From Sphingobacteriales bacterium 46-32 (lineage in GTDB: Bacteria; Bacteroidota; Bacteroidia; Chitinophagales; Chitinophagaceae), in the NCBI GenBank assembly GCA_001898485.1, contig MKTY01000024.1, positions 186,001 through 250,000 on the forward strand: a stretch of DNA of 64,000 bases. Direction: 5' to 3'. Of the stretch, positions 19,700 through 28,108 are shown piece by piece. Below the pieces are notes generated by a model. It had not been told where the DNA came from, ran no database searches, and saw only the letters and a list, made by a program, of their open reading frames with translations. The first letter of the stretch is position 1. Each line of letters starts with the position of its first letter. The translations under genes and the position numbers were made by a program.

Positions 19700-22099
19700 A
19701 TGAAGCGATTTTATTGCATACTTTTTATTTGTTTACTGCTTATAAATTCTGCGCCTGCACAGGAAACAGGCCGGGAGTCATTTGATCACAACTGGTTTTT
19801 CTGCCTGGGCAATGATACGGCTGCTGCCGTGCAATGGCGCTCTCTTCAGTTGCCGCACGACTGGAGTATAGAACTGCCATTTGAAGAGCATAGTCCCACT
19901 GGTACGGGAGGTGGAGCGCTGCGCGGCGGAATGGGCTGGTACCGAAAGCAGTTTGTAGTAGCAGCGGCAGATAGAGAAAAACGCATTTTCATCGATTTCG
20001 ATGCTGTGTATTGCCGGAGCGAGGTATTTATTAACGGACATTCATTAGGCGCACGCCCCAATGGATATATTTCATTTCGCTATGAGCTCACGCCATATCT
20101 CAGATTTGGCGGAGCAGTTAATACGATCGTAGTAAAAGTTGATAATTCCCTGCAGCCCAATAGTCGCTGGTATAGCGGCAGTGGCATCTACAGGCATGTA
20201 TGGCTGGTTAAAAAGCAGCCGGTGCACATCGCCAAAGATGGCGTTTATATTACTACACCAACTGTTTCTGAACGACGTGCCGATATACAGATACAAACTA
20301 CCTGGGAAGGAGAGGTGACGGATGGTTCGAAACTGCAGCTTCAGCACGCTATCTATGATCAGGCAGGCAAGTGGGTAAAAACGATTAACGCAGCTGTATC
20401 ACAAGCGGCAAAGGAAAATAATCAGGTTGTTTCAATAGCCAATCCCAGGCGTTGGTCGCTCGAAGATCCTTTTTGTTATTCCATAAAAACGACGATTCTC
20501 AGTAACGGAAAACCACTGGATGAAAAAACAACAGTGATTGGTATCCGTTCATTTCGGTTCGATGCGGCTAAAGGCTTTTTCTTAAATGAAAAACCAGTTA
20601 AAATAATCGGTGTATGTAATCATCATGACCTGGGTTGTCTGGGTACAGCAGTGAATAAGCGAGCCATCGCACGACAACTGGAAATATTAAAAGGAATGGG
20701 TATTAACGGCATTCGTACCAGTCATAATCCACCGGCGCCTGAATTGCTTGATCTGGCAGACAGAATGGGCTTTGTGGTAATGGACGAAGCATTTGATATG
20801 TGGAAACGTTCCAAGACAACCTATGACTTTAGCCAGGAATGGGATCGCTGGCACCAACGCGATCTGGAAGACTTTATAAAACGTGACCGCAATCACCCCT
20901 CTGTATTTATGTGGAGTGTGGGCAATGAAATAGGCGAACAATGGGGTGATGCCTCGAAGGGAGATACAGCCGGGCGTACTATCATGCGCGAGTTGGCTAC
21001 TATTGTAAAAAAACTGGATAATACCCGGCCAGTGCTGACGGCTAATAACGAACCAGGCGCCTGGAATAACCTGTTGGTTACAGGCGCTAACGATATCATT
21101 GGTTATAATTATAATCATGGTAAATGGGACTCGGTACAATATCAATGGGGAAATAAGCCCTTCATTGTTACCGAATCAGTGTCTGCCTTGCAGACAAGAG
21201 GCAGCTACGACATGCCCTCCGACAGCATTCGCCGATGGCCTGCCCGGTGGGATCTGCCAGTCGAAAATGCCAATGCTGATATGAGCTGCTCAGCATACGA
21301 TAATTGCTCAGCTCCCTGGGGAAGTACACATGAGGAAACACTGAAAGAACTGCTGCGCTATGAACATATCAGCGGTATGTATGTGTGGACAGGTTTCGAT
21401 TACCTGGGCGAGCCTACTCCATATCCATGGCCCGCGCGCAGTTCCTATTTTGGAATCGTTGATCTCGCCGGTTTCCCCAAAGACGTATACTATCTCTACC
21501 AAAGTCTGTTTACGCATAAAAATGTACTGCACGTATTTCCACACTGGAACTGGCAGCCGGGACAACAAGTTGATATATGGGCTTATTATAACAACGCAGA
21601 TGAAGTGGAACTTTTGCTGAATGGAAGGTCGTTGGGTAAAAAGAGTAAAACCGGCGACGAACTGCACGTACAATGGCGCGTTGCTTATGAGCCAGGTACC
21701 CTGATAGCTGTATCGAGAAAAAATGGAAAGACTGTACTGCAAAGAGAAATCCATACGGCGGGCTCACCATACAGCATCCGGTTGACGCCAGACAGAACCC
21801 GGCTGCGCACAAACGATGATGACCTGTCATTTATAACAGTAGAAATAATAGACAAAGAAGGAAATATTGTGCCCGATGCGGCTAATCTCGTACAGTTTGC
21901 TGTAAAAGGCCCGGCCAGCATAGCAGGAGTCGATAACGGCAGTCAGACCAGTATGGAGTCATTCAATGCTCCACAGCGTTCTGCTTTTAAAGGGAAATGC
22001 CTGGTTGTAATAAGAGCAGGTAATAAGAAGGGGGCAATTACAGTCACGGCGTCGGCAGATGGATTAAAGGCTTCTGCTGTTTCACTGCAGGCGCAATAG
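19700..22099 (+). CDS. GH2 beta-galactosidase-like enzyme
   Basis: This 799-residue secreted enzyme has a signal peptide ending near SAPAQ, a sugar-binding jelly-roll domain, an Ig-like domain, the GH2 barrel and further C-terminal beta domains. The acid/base is Glu410 in SVGNEIGEQ and the nucleophile Glu492 in FIVTESVSA. IRTSHNPPAPELLDLADRMGFVVMDEAFDMW is split between two typical GH2 blocks. In xyloglucan loci a GH2 enzyme removes galactose from side chains. A beta-mannosidase or other GH2 activity cannot be excluded. It lies 12 bp after GH31 and 15 bp before GH9, so it is in the same operon. Confidence 0.88.
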   Translation: MKRFYCILFICLLLINSAPAQETGRESFDHNWFFCLGNDTAAAVQWRSLQLPHDWSIELPFEEHSPTGTGGGALRGGMGWYRKQFVVAAADREKRIFIDFDAVYCRSEVFINGHSLGARPNGYISFRYELTPYLRFGGAVNTIVVKVDNSLQPNSRWYSGSGIYRHVWLVKKQPVHIAKDGVYITTPTVSERRADIQIQTTWEGEVTDGSKLQLQHAIYDQAGKWVKTINAAVSQAAKENNQVVSIANPRRWSLEDPFCYSIKTTILSNGKPLDEKTTVIGIRSFRFDAAKGFFLNEKPVKIIGVCNHHDLGCLGTAVNKRAIARQLEILKGMGINGIRTSHNPPAPELLDLADRMGFVVMDEAFDMWKRSKTTYDFSQEWDRWHQRDLEDFIKRDRNHPSVFMWSVGNEIGEQWGDASKGDTAGRTIMRELATIVKKLDNTRPVLTANNEPGAWNNLLVTGANDIIGYNYNHGKWDSVQYQWGNKPFIVTESVSALQTRGSYDMPSDSIRRWPARWDLPVENANADMSCSAYDNCSAPWGSTHEETLKELLRYEHISGMYVWTGFDYLGEPTPYPWPARSSYFGIVDLAGFPKDVYYLYQSLFTHKNVLHVFPHWNWQPGQQVDIWAYYNNADEVELLLNGRSLGKKSKTGDELHVQWRVAYEPGTLIAVSRKNGKTVLQREIHTAGSPYSIRLTPDRTRLRTNDDDLSFITVEIIDKEGNIVPDAANLVQFAVKGPASIAGVDNGSQTSMESFNAPQRSAFKGKCLVVIRAGNKKGAITVTASADGLKASAVSLQAQ

Positions 22100-22114
22100 T
22101 AAAGGATAAAGGCT

Positions 22115-23845
22115 ATGAAAAAGATATCATCACTTATAGTTGGTTTATTGCAGACAGGATGGGTAGTGGCACAGGGTCCGGTAGTAGGAATAAACCAGCT
22201 GGGTTATGCGCCCGGGGGCATCAGGGAGGCGATGATCCTGAATGCAGGAACGGATAGCTTTTATATATTGGCTGCCAATAAGCAGGATATTGTTTACAGC
22301 GCACGCTTAAGCAATGTCAGAAAGTCTCCGCTGTCTACGCTTACAGCAAGGTTTGCCGATTTTTCCAGTATTAGCCAACCAGGAAATTATTGGTTGTCGC
22401 TTCCTGGTGTACAGGAGTCTTGGCCCCTTACTGTTGCAAATGCGGTATATGAACCTTTAAGTGTTGCTTCTGTAAAAGCATTTTACTTTCAACGATCAGA
22501 TATGGAATTGCAACCGGCCTATGCCGGTAAATGGGCGAGGCCGGCCGGACATACCGATATGCAGGTGCTGATACATGCTTCAGCGGCCGGTAAGAAAAGA
22601 CCTGCCGGCACCGTCATTGCGTCCCCTGGCGGCTGGTATGATGCCGGAGACTACAACAAGTATATTGTGAACTCGGGCATAACCATGGGTACCCTGCTTA
22701 GCGCTTACGAAGACTTCGCTGCTTATTACAGTTCATTAAAGCTTGATATTCCGGAAAGTGGCAATGCGCTGCCTGATCTGCTCGATGAGGTGCTCTACAA
22801 CCTCCGCTGGATGTTGACGATGCAGGATCCGGCAGATGGGGGTGTGTATCATAAATGTACCAATGCCGCATTTGATGGTATGGTTATGCCGGGCGTAACA
22901 AAAGAACCGCGGTATGTAGTACAGAAATCAACAGCTGCTGCGCTTGATTTCGCAGCTACCATGGCGCAGGCTTCACGGGTATTCCGGACGTTTACATCCC
23001 TGTTGCCGGGTTTGGCCGATAGTTGTATAAAAGCCGCTGTGAACGCCTGGAACTGGGCCGAAGAAAACCCAAACGTTTTGTATGAACAGGACGAATTAAA
23101 TAAACGGTTTCAGCCGGCAATCTCTACCGGTGGTTATGGCGACCGGCAATTGGATGATGAGCGTTTTTGGGCTGCAGCAGAGTTATTGGTGACAACCGGA
23201 CAAACAGCGCATATTCCTCAGCTAAGTAAAACCATTGCTGCTATACGCACTTTACCCGGCTGGCCACAGGTGGGTATGCTGGGTATATTTACTTTGCTGC
23301 GACACGCTGATCGGATCAGTGATCCGTTGCTGCTCGCAGCAGCACGCAGGCAACTCCTGCAACTGGCCGATTCGTTATTGAAGGCTCGTGATAAAAGTCT
23401 GTCGGCTACCGTAATGGGCGCACAAATAAATGACTTTGTGTGGGGGAGCAGCGCTGTAGCCGCAAATCAGGGTATGTTATTGATCAATGCATACCTGCAA
23501 ACCAAAGAACAGAAATACCTCGATGGGGCGTTGTCTAATCTTGATTATTTATTAGGGAAAAATGCAACGGGATATTCCTTCGTTACCGGTATTGGTATTA
23601 AAACACCCATGCACCCGCACCATCGTCCTTCGTATGCAGATAAAATTGAAGAACCTGTGCCGGGCTTGCTGGCCGGAGGGCCTAATGCCAATGCTTACAG
23701 GCAGGATAAATGCACCTACCGGTACAGGGAGGCAGAAAGACAGTATAGCGATGAGCTGTGCTCTTTTGCTTCCAACGAAATAGCCATCAACTGGAATGCG
23801 CCGCTGGTATACCTGAGTGGGGCAGTTTGTGCTATAGTTAAGTAA
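22115..23845 (+). CDS. GH9 endo-beta-1,4-glucanase
   Basis: This 576-residue enzyme has an N-terminal signal, an Ig-like N-domain (INQLGYAPGG start, residues about 25-110) and an (alpha/alpha)6 GH9 domain. GGWYDAGDYNKY provides Asp176 and Asp179, the catalytic base pair. MHPHHRPSYAD and SNEIAINWNAPL (acid Glu555) are the classic C-terminal GH9 motifs. Enzymes of this layout cut beta-1,4-glucan backbones such as cellulose, mixed-linkage glucan, xyloglucan or glucomannan. It is the last gene of the glycosidase operon and converges on the aminotransferase gene with only 7 bp between stops. Confidence 0.93.
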   Translation: MKKISSLIVGLLQTGWVVAQGPVVGINQLGYAPGGIREAMILNAGTDSFYILAANKQDIVYSARLSNVRKSPLSTLTARFADFSSISQPGNYWLSLPGVQESWPLTVANAVYEPLSVASVKAFYFQRSDMELQPAYAGKWARPAGHTDMQVLIHASAAGKKRPAGTVIASPGGWYDAGDYNKYIVNSGITMGTLLSAYEDFAAYYSSLKLDIPESGNALPDLLDEVLYNLRWMLTMQDPADGGVYHKCTNAAFDGMVMPGVTKEPRYVVQKSTAAALDFAATMAQASRVFRTFTSLLPGLADSCIKAAVNAWNWAEENPNVLYEQDELNKRFQPAISTGGYGDRQLDDERFWAAAELLVTTGQTAHIPQLSKTIAAIRTLPGWPQVGMLGIFTLLRHADRISDPLLLAAARRQLLQLADSLLKARDKSLSATVMGAQINDFVWGSSAVAANQGMLLINAYLQTKEQKYLDGALSNLDYLLGKNATGYSFVTGIGIKTPMHPHHRPSYADKIEEPVPGLLAGGPNANAYRQDKCTYRYREAERQYSDELCSFASNEIAINWNAPLVYLSGAVCAIVK

Positions 23846-23852
23846 TCATTTT

Positions 23853-24674
23853 TCAGGAGAACACCATATTGATCAGCTCACCGAATAAAGCGGATGTGAC
23901 CGGACCTGCATGGCCATCTGCAATCGTTATGTCGTCAATCTGTATTACCGGCAGCAAGTGTTTGGTAGTGCTGGTAACAAAGGCTTCTTTGGCTTCGCGC
24001 AGGTCGGCGATCGTCACCGGTGCTTCTTTTACAGTCATGCTCCCGGCCGCCAGCTCCAGCAATTTTTTACGGGTAATGCCCGCCAGTATGTTCAGACTCG
24101 GGGTAACCAGTTCGTTGTGTTTATTAACTATAAAAAAATTAGATCTGGGACATTCCGTAATTATTCCCTGCTGATGGTATAGCACATCTGCAACCTCTTG
24201 CTGCCGGATATGCGGTTGCAGCCATACAGCCATCAGGTAGTCGATGGATTTTACATGAGGTAGTTGCCGCTGATGCTCATGCGTGATCAGCCGGATGCCG
24301 GGTTGCAATTCCTTTGTTAACTGCAATGGTTGCTGTACCAGCAAAAGATTAGGCTCGTGAATGGAGTATCCATCTGCGGCATAGCCGCCCGTGAGGGTGA
24401 GTCGCATGCCGGATTGCGGCAGGTCATTTTTTTGTATCAGTTCCTCAATGGCCTGTATCAAAGCTTCCCTTGAAAGAGGACAATGCAGGCGCATAGCCCT
24501 GGCCGAAGCAAAGAAACGGTCAAGATGTTCTTTCAGAAATACCGGACGGTTATGAATGATTTTAAAAAAATCAAAAATCCCATACCCCCGCTGCACAGAC
24601 ATATCGCTGATATGGATATGCGCATCTGCTGCAGGCAGGAGTGTATTATTGATCCGGGATAAAAGTTTACTCAC
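23853..24674 (-). CDS. Class IV PLP-dependent aminotransferase
   Basis: This 273-residue protein belongs to the fold IV family of branched-chain aminotransferases, D-amino acid aminotransferases and aminodeoxychorismate lyases. Lys142 in HVKSIDYL is the expected PLP lysine, and Glu174 in ITECPRSNFFIV the usual glutamate near the cofactor ring nitrogen. MSVQRGYGIFDFFKI near the N-terminus is also typical. It starts 4 bp inside the end of the DmpA-like gene, so the two are translationally coupled. The pairing with a peptidase suggests amino acid salvage. The exact substrate cannot be read from the sequence. Confidence 0.85.
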   Translation of the reverse strand: MSKLLSRINNTLLPAADAHIHISDMSVQRGYGIFDFFKIIHNRPVFLKEHLDRFFASARAMRLHCPLSREALIQAIEELIQKNDLPQSGMRLTLTGGYAADGYSIHEPNLLLVQQPLQLTKELQPGIRLITHEHQRQLPHVKSIDYLMAVWLQPHIRQQEVADVLYHQQGIITECPRSNFFIVNKHNELVTPSLNILAGITRKKLLELAAGSMTVKEAPVTIADLREAKEAFVTSTTKHLLPVIQIDDITIADGHAGPVTSALFGELINMVFS

Positions 24675-25804
24675 GGTATACGATTGTATTTTTTCAGCAA
24701 TGCGATGACTTTGTCAAGCGGAATGGCTTCTATTTTCCGATGCTGTTTTCCGGTCATGTCTGCAGCCATGAATAATGAATTGAGTATCGCTTCTTCGGTG
24801 GCTTCAATGGCAGCCAGAAATAACGGTGTTACAAGATCATTATGCAGTACGGCCTGTTGTTGCAGCGGCTGTTGTACAGAATAAGGTATCCGCAGGGTAC
24901 TGTCGGTAGAAAAAGCAATTACATAATCGCCGCTGCCATTCGATGCAATACCTCCGGTACGTGCCAGCCCCAGCATGGCCCTCTTTGCCAGCCGCTCCAG
25001 ATTGCGGCTGTCGAGTGGAGCATCGGTGGCTACTACTATCATGCAGGATCCATCCGCATTCTTCAGCAATTCCCTGCTAAAGGCAAATTTTTTCAGTTCT
25101 TCGCCCACAGGTACACCATCGATCTGCAATACGCCGCCAAAATTTGTCTGTACCAGCACGCCAACTGTATAGCCGCCTAGGCTGGCAGGCAGTTTGCGAG
25201 ATGATGTGCCTATGCCACCTTTAAAGCCAAAACAAATAGTGCCAGTACCCGCACCTGTATTTCCCTCCTGTATATTTTCTTCTTTTGCCTGTTGTATCGC
25301 CTGCAGTACATCCGCTTCCTGCACATGCATTCCACGTATGTCATTCAGCCATCCATCGTTGGTTTCGCCAACAACAGCATTTACCGACTGTACGTCTTCA
25401 TTGCCTGGTTGCTGTAAGGTGTATTGTACAACTGTCTTCACTGCTGCAGATACGCTGAGGGTGTTGGTAAGGATAATAGGCGTTTCGATATTGCCCAGCT
25501 CAGCCACCTGCGTGCTGCCCGTCAGTTTACCAAACCCATTACCGCTATAAATAGCAGCCGGTACCTTTTGCTGAAAAATATTGCCGCCATGTGGTAGTAT
25601 AGCCGTCACTCCGGTGCGTACAGAGTCTCCTTTTATGAGGGTAATATGGCCTACTTTCACTCCGCTAACATCAGTAATGGCATTCAGCTTGCCTGTAGGA
25701 AGCACACCAGGCCTGAGGCCGGTATCGCGAACGCGCTGGGGCTTTTGAGCCATGGCCAGCAGCGATAGGGTCAGCAACAACAATAGGAGGATGCCAGATC
25801 GCAT
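24671..25804 (-). CDS. P1/DmpA-family aminopeptidase (S58), exported
   Basis: This 377-residue protein has a strong signal peptide (MRSGILLLLLLTLSLLAMAQ) and the DmpA/BapA fold: DVSGVKVGHITL near the start, GETNDGWLNDI, and GFKGGIGTSSRKL before the predicted self-cleavage region, then YTVGVLVQTNFGG. Members self-process into two chains and cut N-terminal amino acids, including D- or beta-amino acid derivatives. I chose the ATG at 25804 because it starts the signal peptide; the open frame continues upstream into the divergent gene without a plausible leader. It overlaps the aminotransferase gene by 4 bp. Periplasmic action is inferred from the signal peptide. Confidence 0.88.
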   Translation of the reverse strand: MRSGILLLLLLTLSLLAMAQKPQRVRDTGLRPGVLPTGKLNAITDVSGVKVGHITLIKGDSVRTGVTAILPHGGNIFQQKVPAAIYSGNGFGKLTGSTQVAELGNIETPIILTNTLSVSAAVKTVVQYTLQQPGNEDVQSVNAVVGETNDGWLNDIRGMHVQEADVLQAIQQAKEENIQEGNTGAGTGTICFGFKGGIGTSSRKLPASLGGYTVGVLVQTNFGGVLQIDGVPVGEELKKFAFSRELLKNADGSCMIVVATDAPLDSRNLERLAKRAMLGLARTGGIASNGSGDYVIAFSTDSTLRIPYSVQQPLQQQAVLHNDLVTPLFLAAIEATEEAILNSLFMAADMTGKQHRKIEAIPLDKVIALLKKYNRIP

Positions 25805-25875
25805 AAATAAAAATATAGGTGTGAGTTGAAGGTAGTACATACTTGTAAAAGGATACTTACATTTGAAATAAAAAG

Positions 25876-26871
25876 ATGAGTTACCAGCCAGATCAGCATC
25901 GGTACGATAAGATGGTTTATAATCGGTGCGGTAAAAGCGGTCTTTTGCTGCCAGCAATTTCTTTAGGGCTATGGCATAATTTCGGAGGGGTTGATTCATT
26001 CGAAAATGGCCGGCAGATCATACGCACGGCTTTTGACCAGGGCATTACGCATATTGATCTCGCTAATAATTACGGACCTCCGCCAGGTTCTGCTGAAGAA
26101 AATTTTGGTACCATTCTGCGGGCGGACTTTCCCGGTTACCTGCGTGATGAACTTATTATTTCCACAAAAGCCGGATGGCGGATGTGGGAAGGACCATATG
26201 GAGAATTCGGTTCGCGCAAATACCTTATTGCCAGCCTTGACCAGAGCCTCAAACGGATGGGACTGGAGTATGTCGATATTTTCTATTCGCACCGTCCCGA
26301 TCCTGATACGCCCATGGAAGAAACCATGATGGCGCTTGATCAGATCGTACGTAGTGGCAAAGCCCTCTATGTGGGCATATCCAGTTACGATGCGCAGCAA
26401 TCGCGCGAAGCGTTTGATATATTGCACAGCCTGGGTACTCCCTGTCTCATCCATCAGCCCAAATATTCTATGCTCGAACGCTGGGTAGAAGATGGCTTGC
26501 TGGATGTGCTCGAGGAGTATGGAGTGGGCTGCATTCCCTTTTCACCCCTGGCACAGGGGCTGCTTACCGATAAATACCTGAAAGGCATTCCTGCCGATTC
26601 GCGTGCCAGCAAGGCACACGGTTTTTTGCAACTGAAAGAAGTATCAGAACAGCGGGTTGCACAAATGCGGGCTTTAAATGAGATAGCTGCTCAGCGCCAT
26701 CAGTCTCTTTCGCAAATGGCACTGGCATGGCTGTTAAAAGATCGGCGTATAACTTCTGTGCTGATTGGCGTGAGTTCAACAGAGCAATTGCAAAACAATC
26801 TGGCTTGTTTAAAGCAGCTTGATTTTACAGCAGATGAGTTGTCGGCCATTGAACAGGTGCTGGCAGCATAA
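25876..26871 (+). CDS. Aldo-keto reductase (YghZ / L-glyceraldehyde 3-phosphate reductase-like)
   Basis: This 331-residue cytoplasmic oxidoreductase shows the aldo-keto reductase tetrad: Asp and Tyr in HIDLANNYGPP, Lys in ISTKAGW and His in SHRPDPDTPMEE. The subfamily features YGPPPGSAEENFG, KYLIASLDQSLKRMGLEYVDIF and IPFSPLAQGLLTDKYL resemble the E. coli YghZ group that reduces L-glyceraldehyde 3-phosphate and methylglyoxal. It is transcribed divergently from the DmpA gene across about 70 bp and ends at a strong terminator. The physiological substrate here is unknown. Confidence 0.88.
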   Translation: MSYQPDQHRYDKMVYNRCGKSGLLLPAISLGLWHNFGGVDSFENGRQIIRTAFDQGITHIDLANNYGPPPGSAEENFGTILRADFPGYLRDELIISTKAGWRMWEGPYGEFGSRKYLIASLDQSLKRMGLEYVDIFYSHRPDPDTPMEETMMALDQIVRSGKALYVGISSYDAQQSREAFDILHSLGTPCLIHQPKYSMLERWVEDGLLDVLEEYGVGCIPFSPLAQGLLTDKYLKGIPADSRASKAHGFLQLKEVSEQRVAQMRALNEIAAQRHQSLSQMALAWLLKDRRITSVLIGVSSTEQLQNNLACLKQLDFTADELSAIEQVLAA

Positions 26872-26902
26872 GTTAGGAACTACAGAAAATTTACATATGG
26901 AT

Positions 26903-26939
26903 ATTGAAAAAGCCTTTGAGATTCAAAGGCTTTTTCAAT
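26903..26939 (+). terminator. Intrinsic terminator after the aldo-keto reductase gene
   Basis: A 17-bp perfect stem (26903-26919 with 26923-26939) closes a GAT loop. The 3' arm contains TTTTT, and the 5' arm AAAAA, so it could also work from the other side. Confidence 0.85.
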
Positions 26940-27078
26940 GAGTTTCAGTGGTGTCTGGTATATTTCCAGTAAATAGTTGCGGATTTATCCCATGTCCGGT
27001 CGCGCGTATTTCAGGCTGGTTTTTTCCTCTGATTTTAGGCAATGGCATTCTATCTTGCTGCCTGTAATCCAATAATAC

Positions 27079-27204
27079 ATGAAACGTTCTACCGTACTCT
27101 GGGCTCTTATTATCATTATTTTCTTACAATCCTGCAGCCGTGCTATAACACCGTATGAAGCGGCCAACAATCCGCGCGGGAAAAAATGCCGCACGATCAA
27201 ATGA
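27079..27204 (+). CDS. Small lipoprotein, 41 residues
   Basis: An ATG at 27079 opens a 41-residue frame: a basic start, a hydrophobic helix, lipobox LQSC and a short basic tail ending KKCRTIK. This layout of a lipobox plus about 22 mature residues with TPYEAANN is seen in tiny lipoproteins of Bacteroidota. The gene stands alone between a terminator and the first A/T-rich repeat. Function is unknown. The signal and lipobox are the main evidence. Confidence 0.6.
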   Translation: MKRSTVLWALIIIIFLQSCSRAITPYEAANNPRGKKCRTIK

Positions 27205-27223
27205 GTTGACCGTGGTCAGAAAT

Positions 27224-27327
27224 GTTTAAAAAGTATAAAGGGTTTAAAGAGTTTTATGCTTATTACTTAAAACTTATTATCTGGAGCTGTTGGCCATAAC
27301 ACTTTAAACCTTTTATACTCTTTAAAC
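27224..27327. repeat. Dispersed A/T-rich intergenic repeat, copy 1 (imperfect inverted repeat)
   Basis: Two 28-base arms (27224-27251 and 27300-27327) are reverse complements with about three mismatches. They consist of GTATAAA, GGTTTAAA and AAGAG words. The interval holds TTACTTAAAACTTATTATCT. The same words recur at 32997-33120 and 34325-34490. Confidence 0.7.
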
Positions 27328-27345
27328 ACTTTATACGATAGAAGA

Positions 27346-27489
27346 TTAATGTCCAAACAGGCTCCCTACGGCTCCTTCCAGCATGGGGAACTTTTCTACC
27401 ACATAATTTTTGATTGTTTCTACTGCTTTTTTTGCCTGTTCGTCGGTGAGGCCGGCTTCGGCTTTCAGTTTTTCGATTAATTCCTGCAT
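27346..27489 (-). CDS. Small helical protein, 47 residues, unknown function
   Basis: The minus-strand frame reads MQELIEKLKAEAGLTDEQ, continues KKAVETIKNYVVEKFP and ends GSLFGH. It is a soluble two-helix protein with the flavour of DUF2267/DUF2780-like small proteins (LTDEQAKKAVETI). There is no signal peptide or membrane segment. Its amphipathic pattern and codon use look like a real gene. The 47-residue length is short and I do not know its role. It ends just beside the repeat at 27224-27327. Confidence 0.6.
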   Translation of the reverse strand: MQELIEKLKAEAGLTDEQAKKAVETIKNYVVEKFPMLEGAVGSLFGH

Positions 27490-27591
27490 GGTATTAGGTT
27501 GAGTGATTAAATAAAATGAAAGGCAGTCATCTTGCCTGCAAAATTATGCCTTAAAAGAAGCAACTGTATCTGTGTGTCTGAACAAGGGGAG

Positions 27592-28065
27592 TTAATTCCC
27601 GGGCCGCATAATCCTGTCAATGCCGTCAATAGCATCTTTGAGATCAATTGTCCAGTACCCGGCCTTCCCGTTGTCCCATGCCTCTTTCCATTGATTATAG
27701 CCTTCAGAAAAATCAGGTAAATTATTATTCTGTCCTGCCAGTTCGGTAACCGATGCTGAGATTGATTTTTCTGAAAAGGGCAGATGCCCGATAAAACTGC
27801 TATAACCTGTTGCCGATTGGGGGCTGTAAATTTTCACACCGTCAACTCTGATGTGAAGGATTGTATCGCCCGTATCATACTTTTCAATTTTAAGAATGGT
27901 CAAAACAGAACCATCTTCTCCGGCTCTGTTTATATATTTCCAAATCTGTCCGGTCTTAAATTTTTCGGCTTCCAGCAATGGTGGTTGTTTTTGGAACTTA
28001 TAACAGGGCCCGAAAGCCCTGTTATAATAAGTATTGAAGTCGCTTTTGTCGTGTAATGGCAGCAT
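27592..28065 (-). CDS. Hypothetical protein, 157 residues
   Basis: I do not recognise this protein. It starts at an ATG at 28065, has no signal peptide and mixes beta-like segments (ILKIEKYDTGDTILHIRVDGVKIY) with a C-terminal helical, Trp-rich part (YNQWKEAWDNGKAGYW). The frame stays open upstream of the ATG with no better start, so the N-terminus is uncertain. It is downstream of clpX, in the same direction and 43 bp away, so may be cotranscribed. Confidence 0.6.
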   Translation of the reverse strand: MLPLHDKSDFNTYYNRAFGPCYKFQKQPPLLEAEKFKTGQIWKYINRAGEDGSVLTILKIEKYDTGDTILHIRVDGVKIYSPQSATGYSSFIGHLPFSEKSISASVTELAGQNNNLPDFSEGYNQWKEAWDNGKAGYWTIDLKDAIDGIDRIMRPGN

Positions 28066-28108
28066 AAGCTGCTTACAGACGCCGGCGTAGCTGCAGTGGT
28101 GTATAATA

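Noticed and set aside
25805-25999. N-terminal extension of the DmpA-like gene
   Set aside because: The residues before the signal peptide at 25804 are not family-like and overlap the divergent aldo-keto reductase start.
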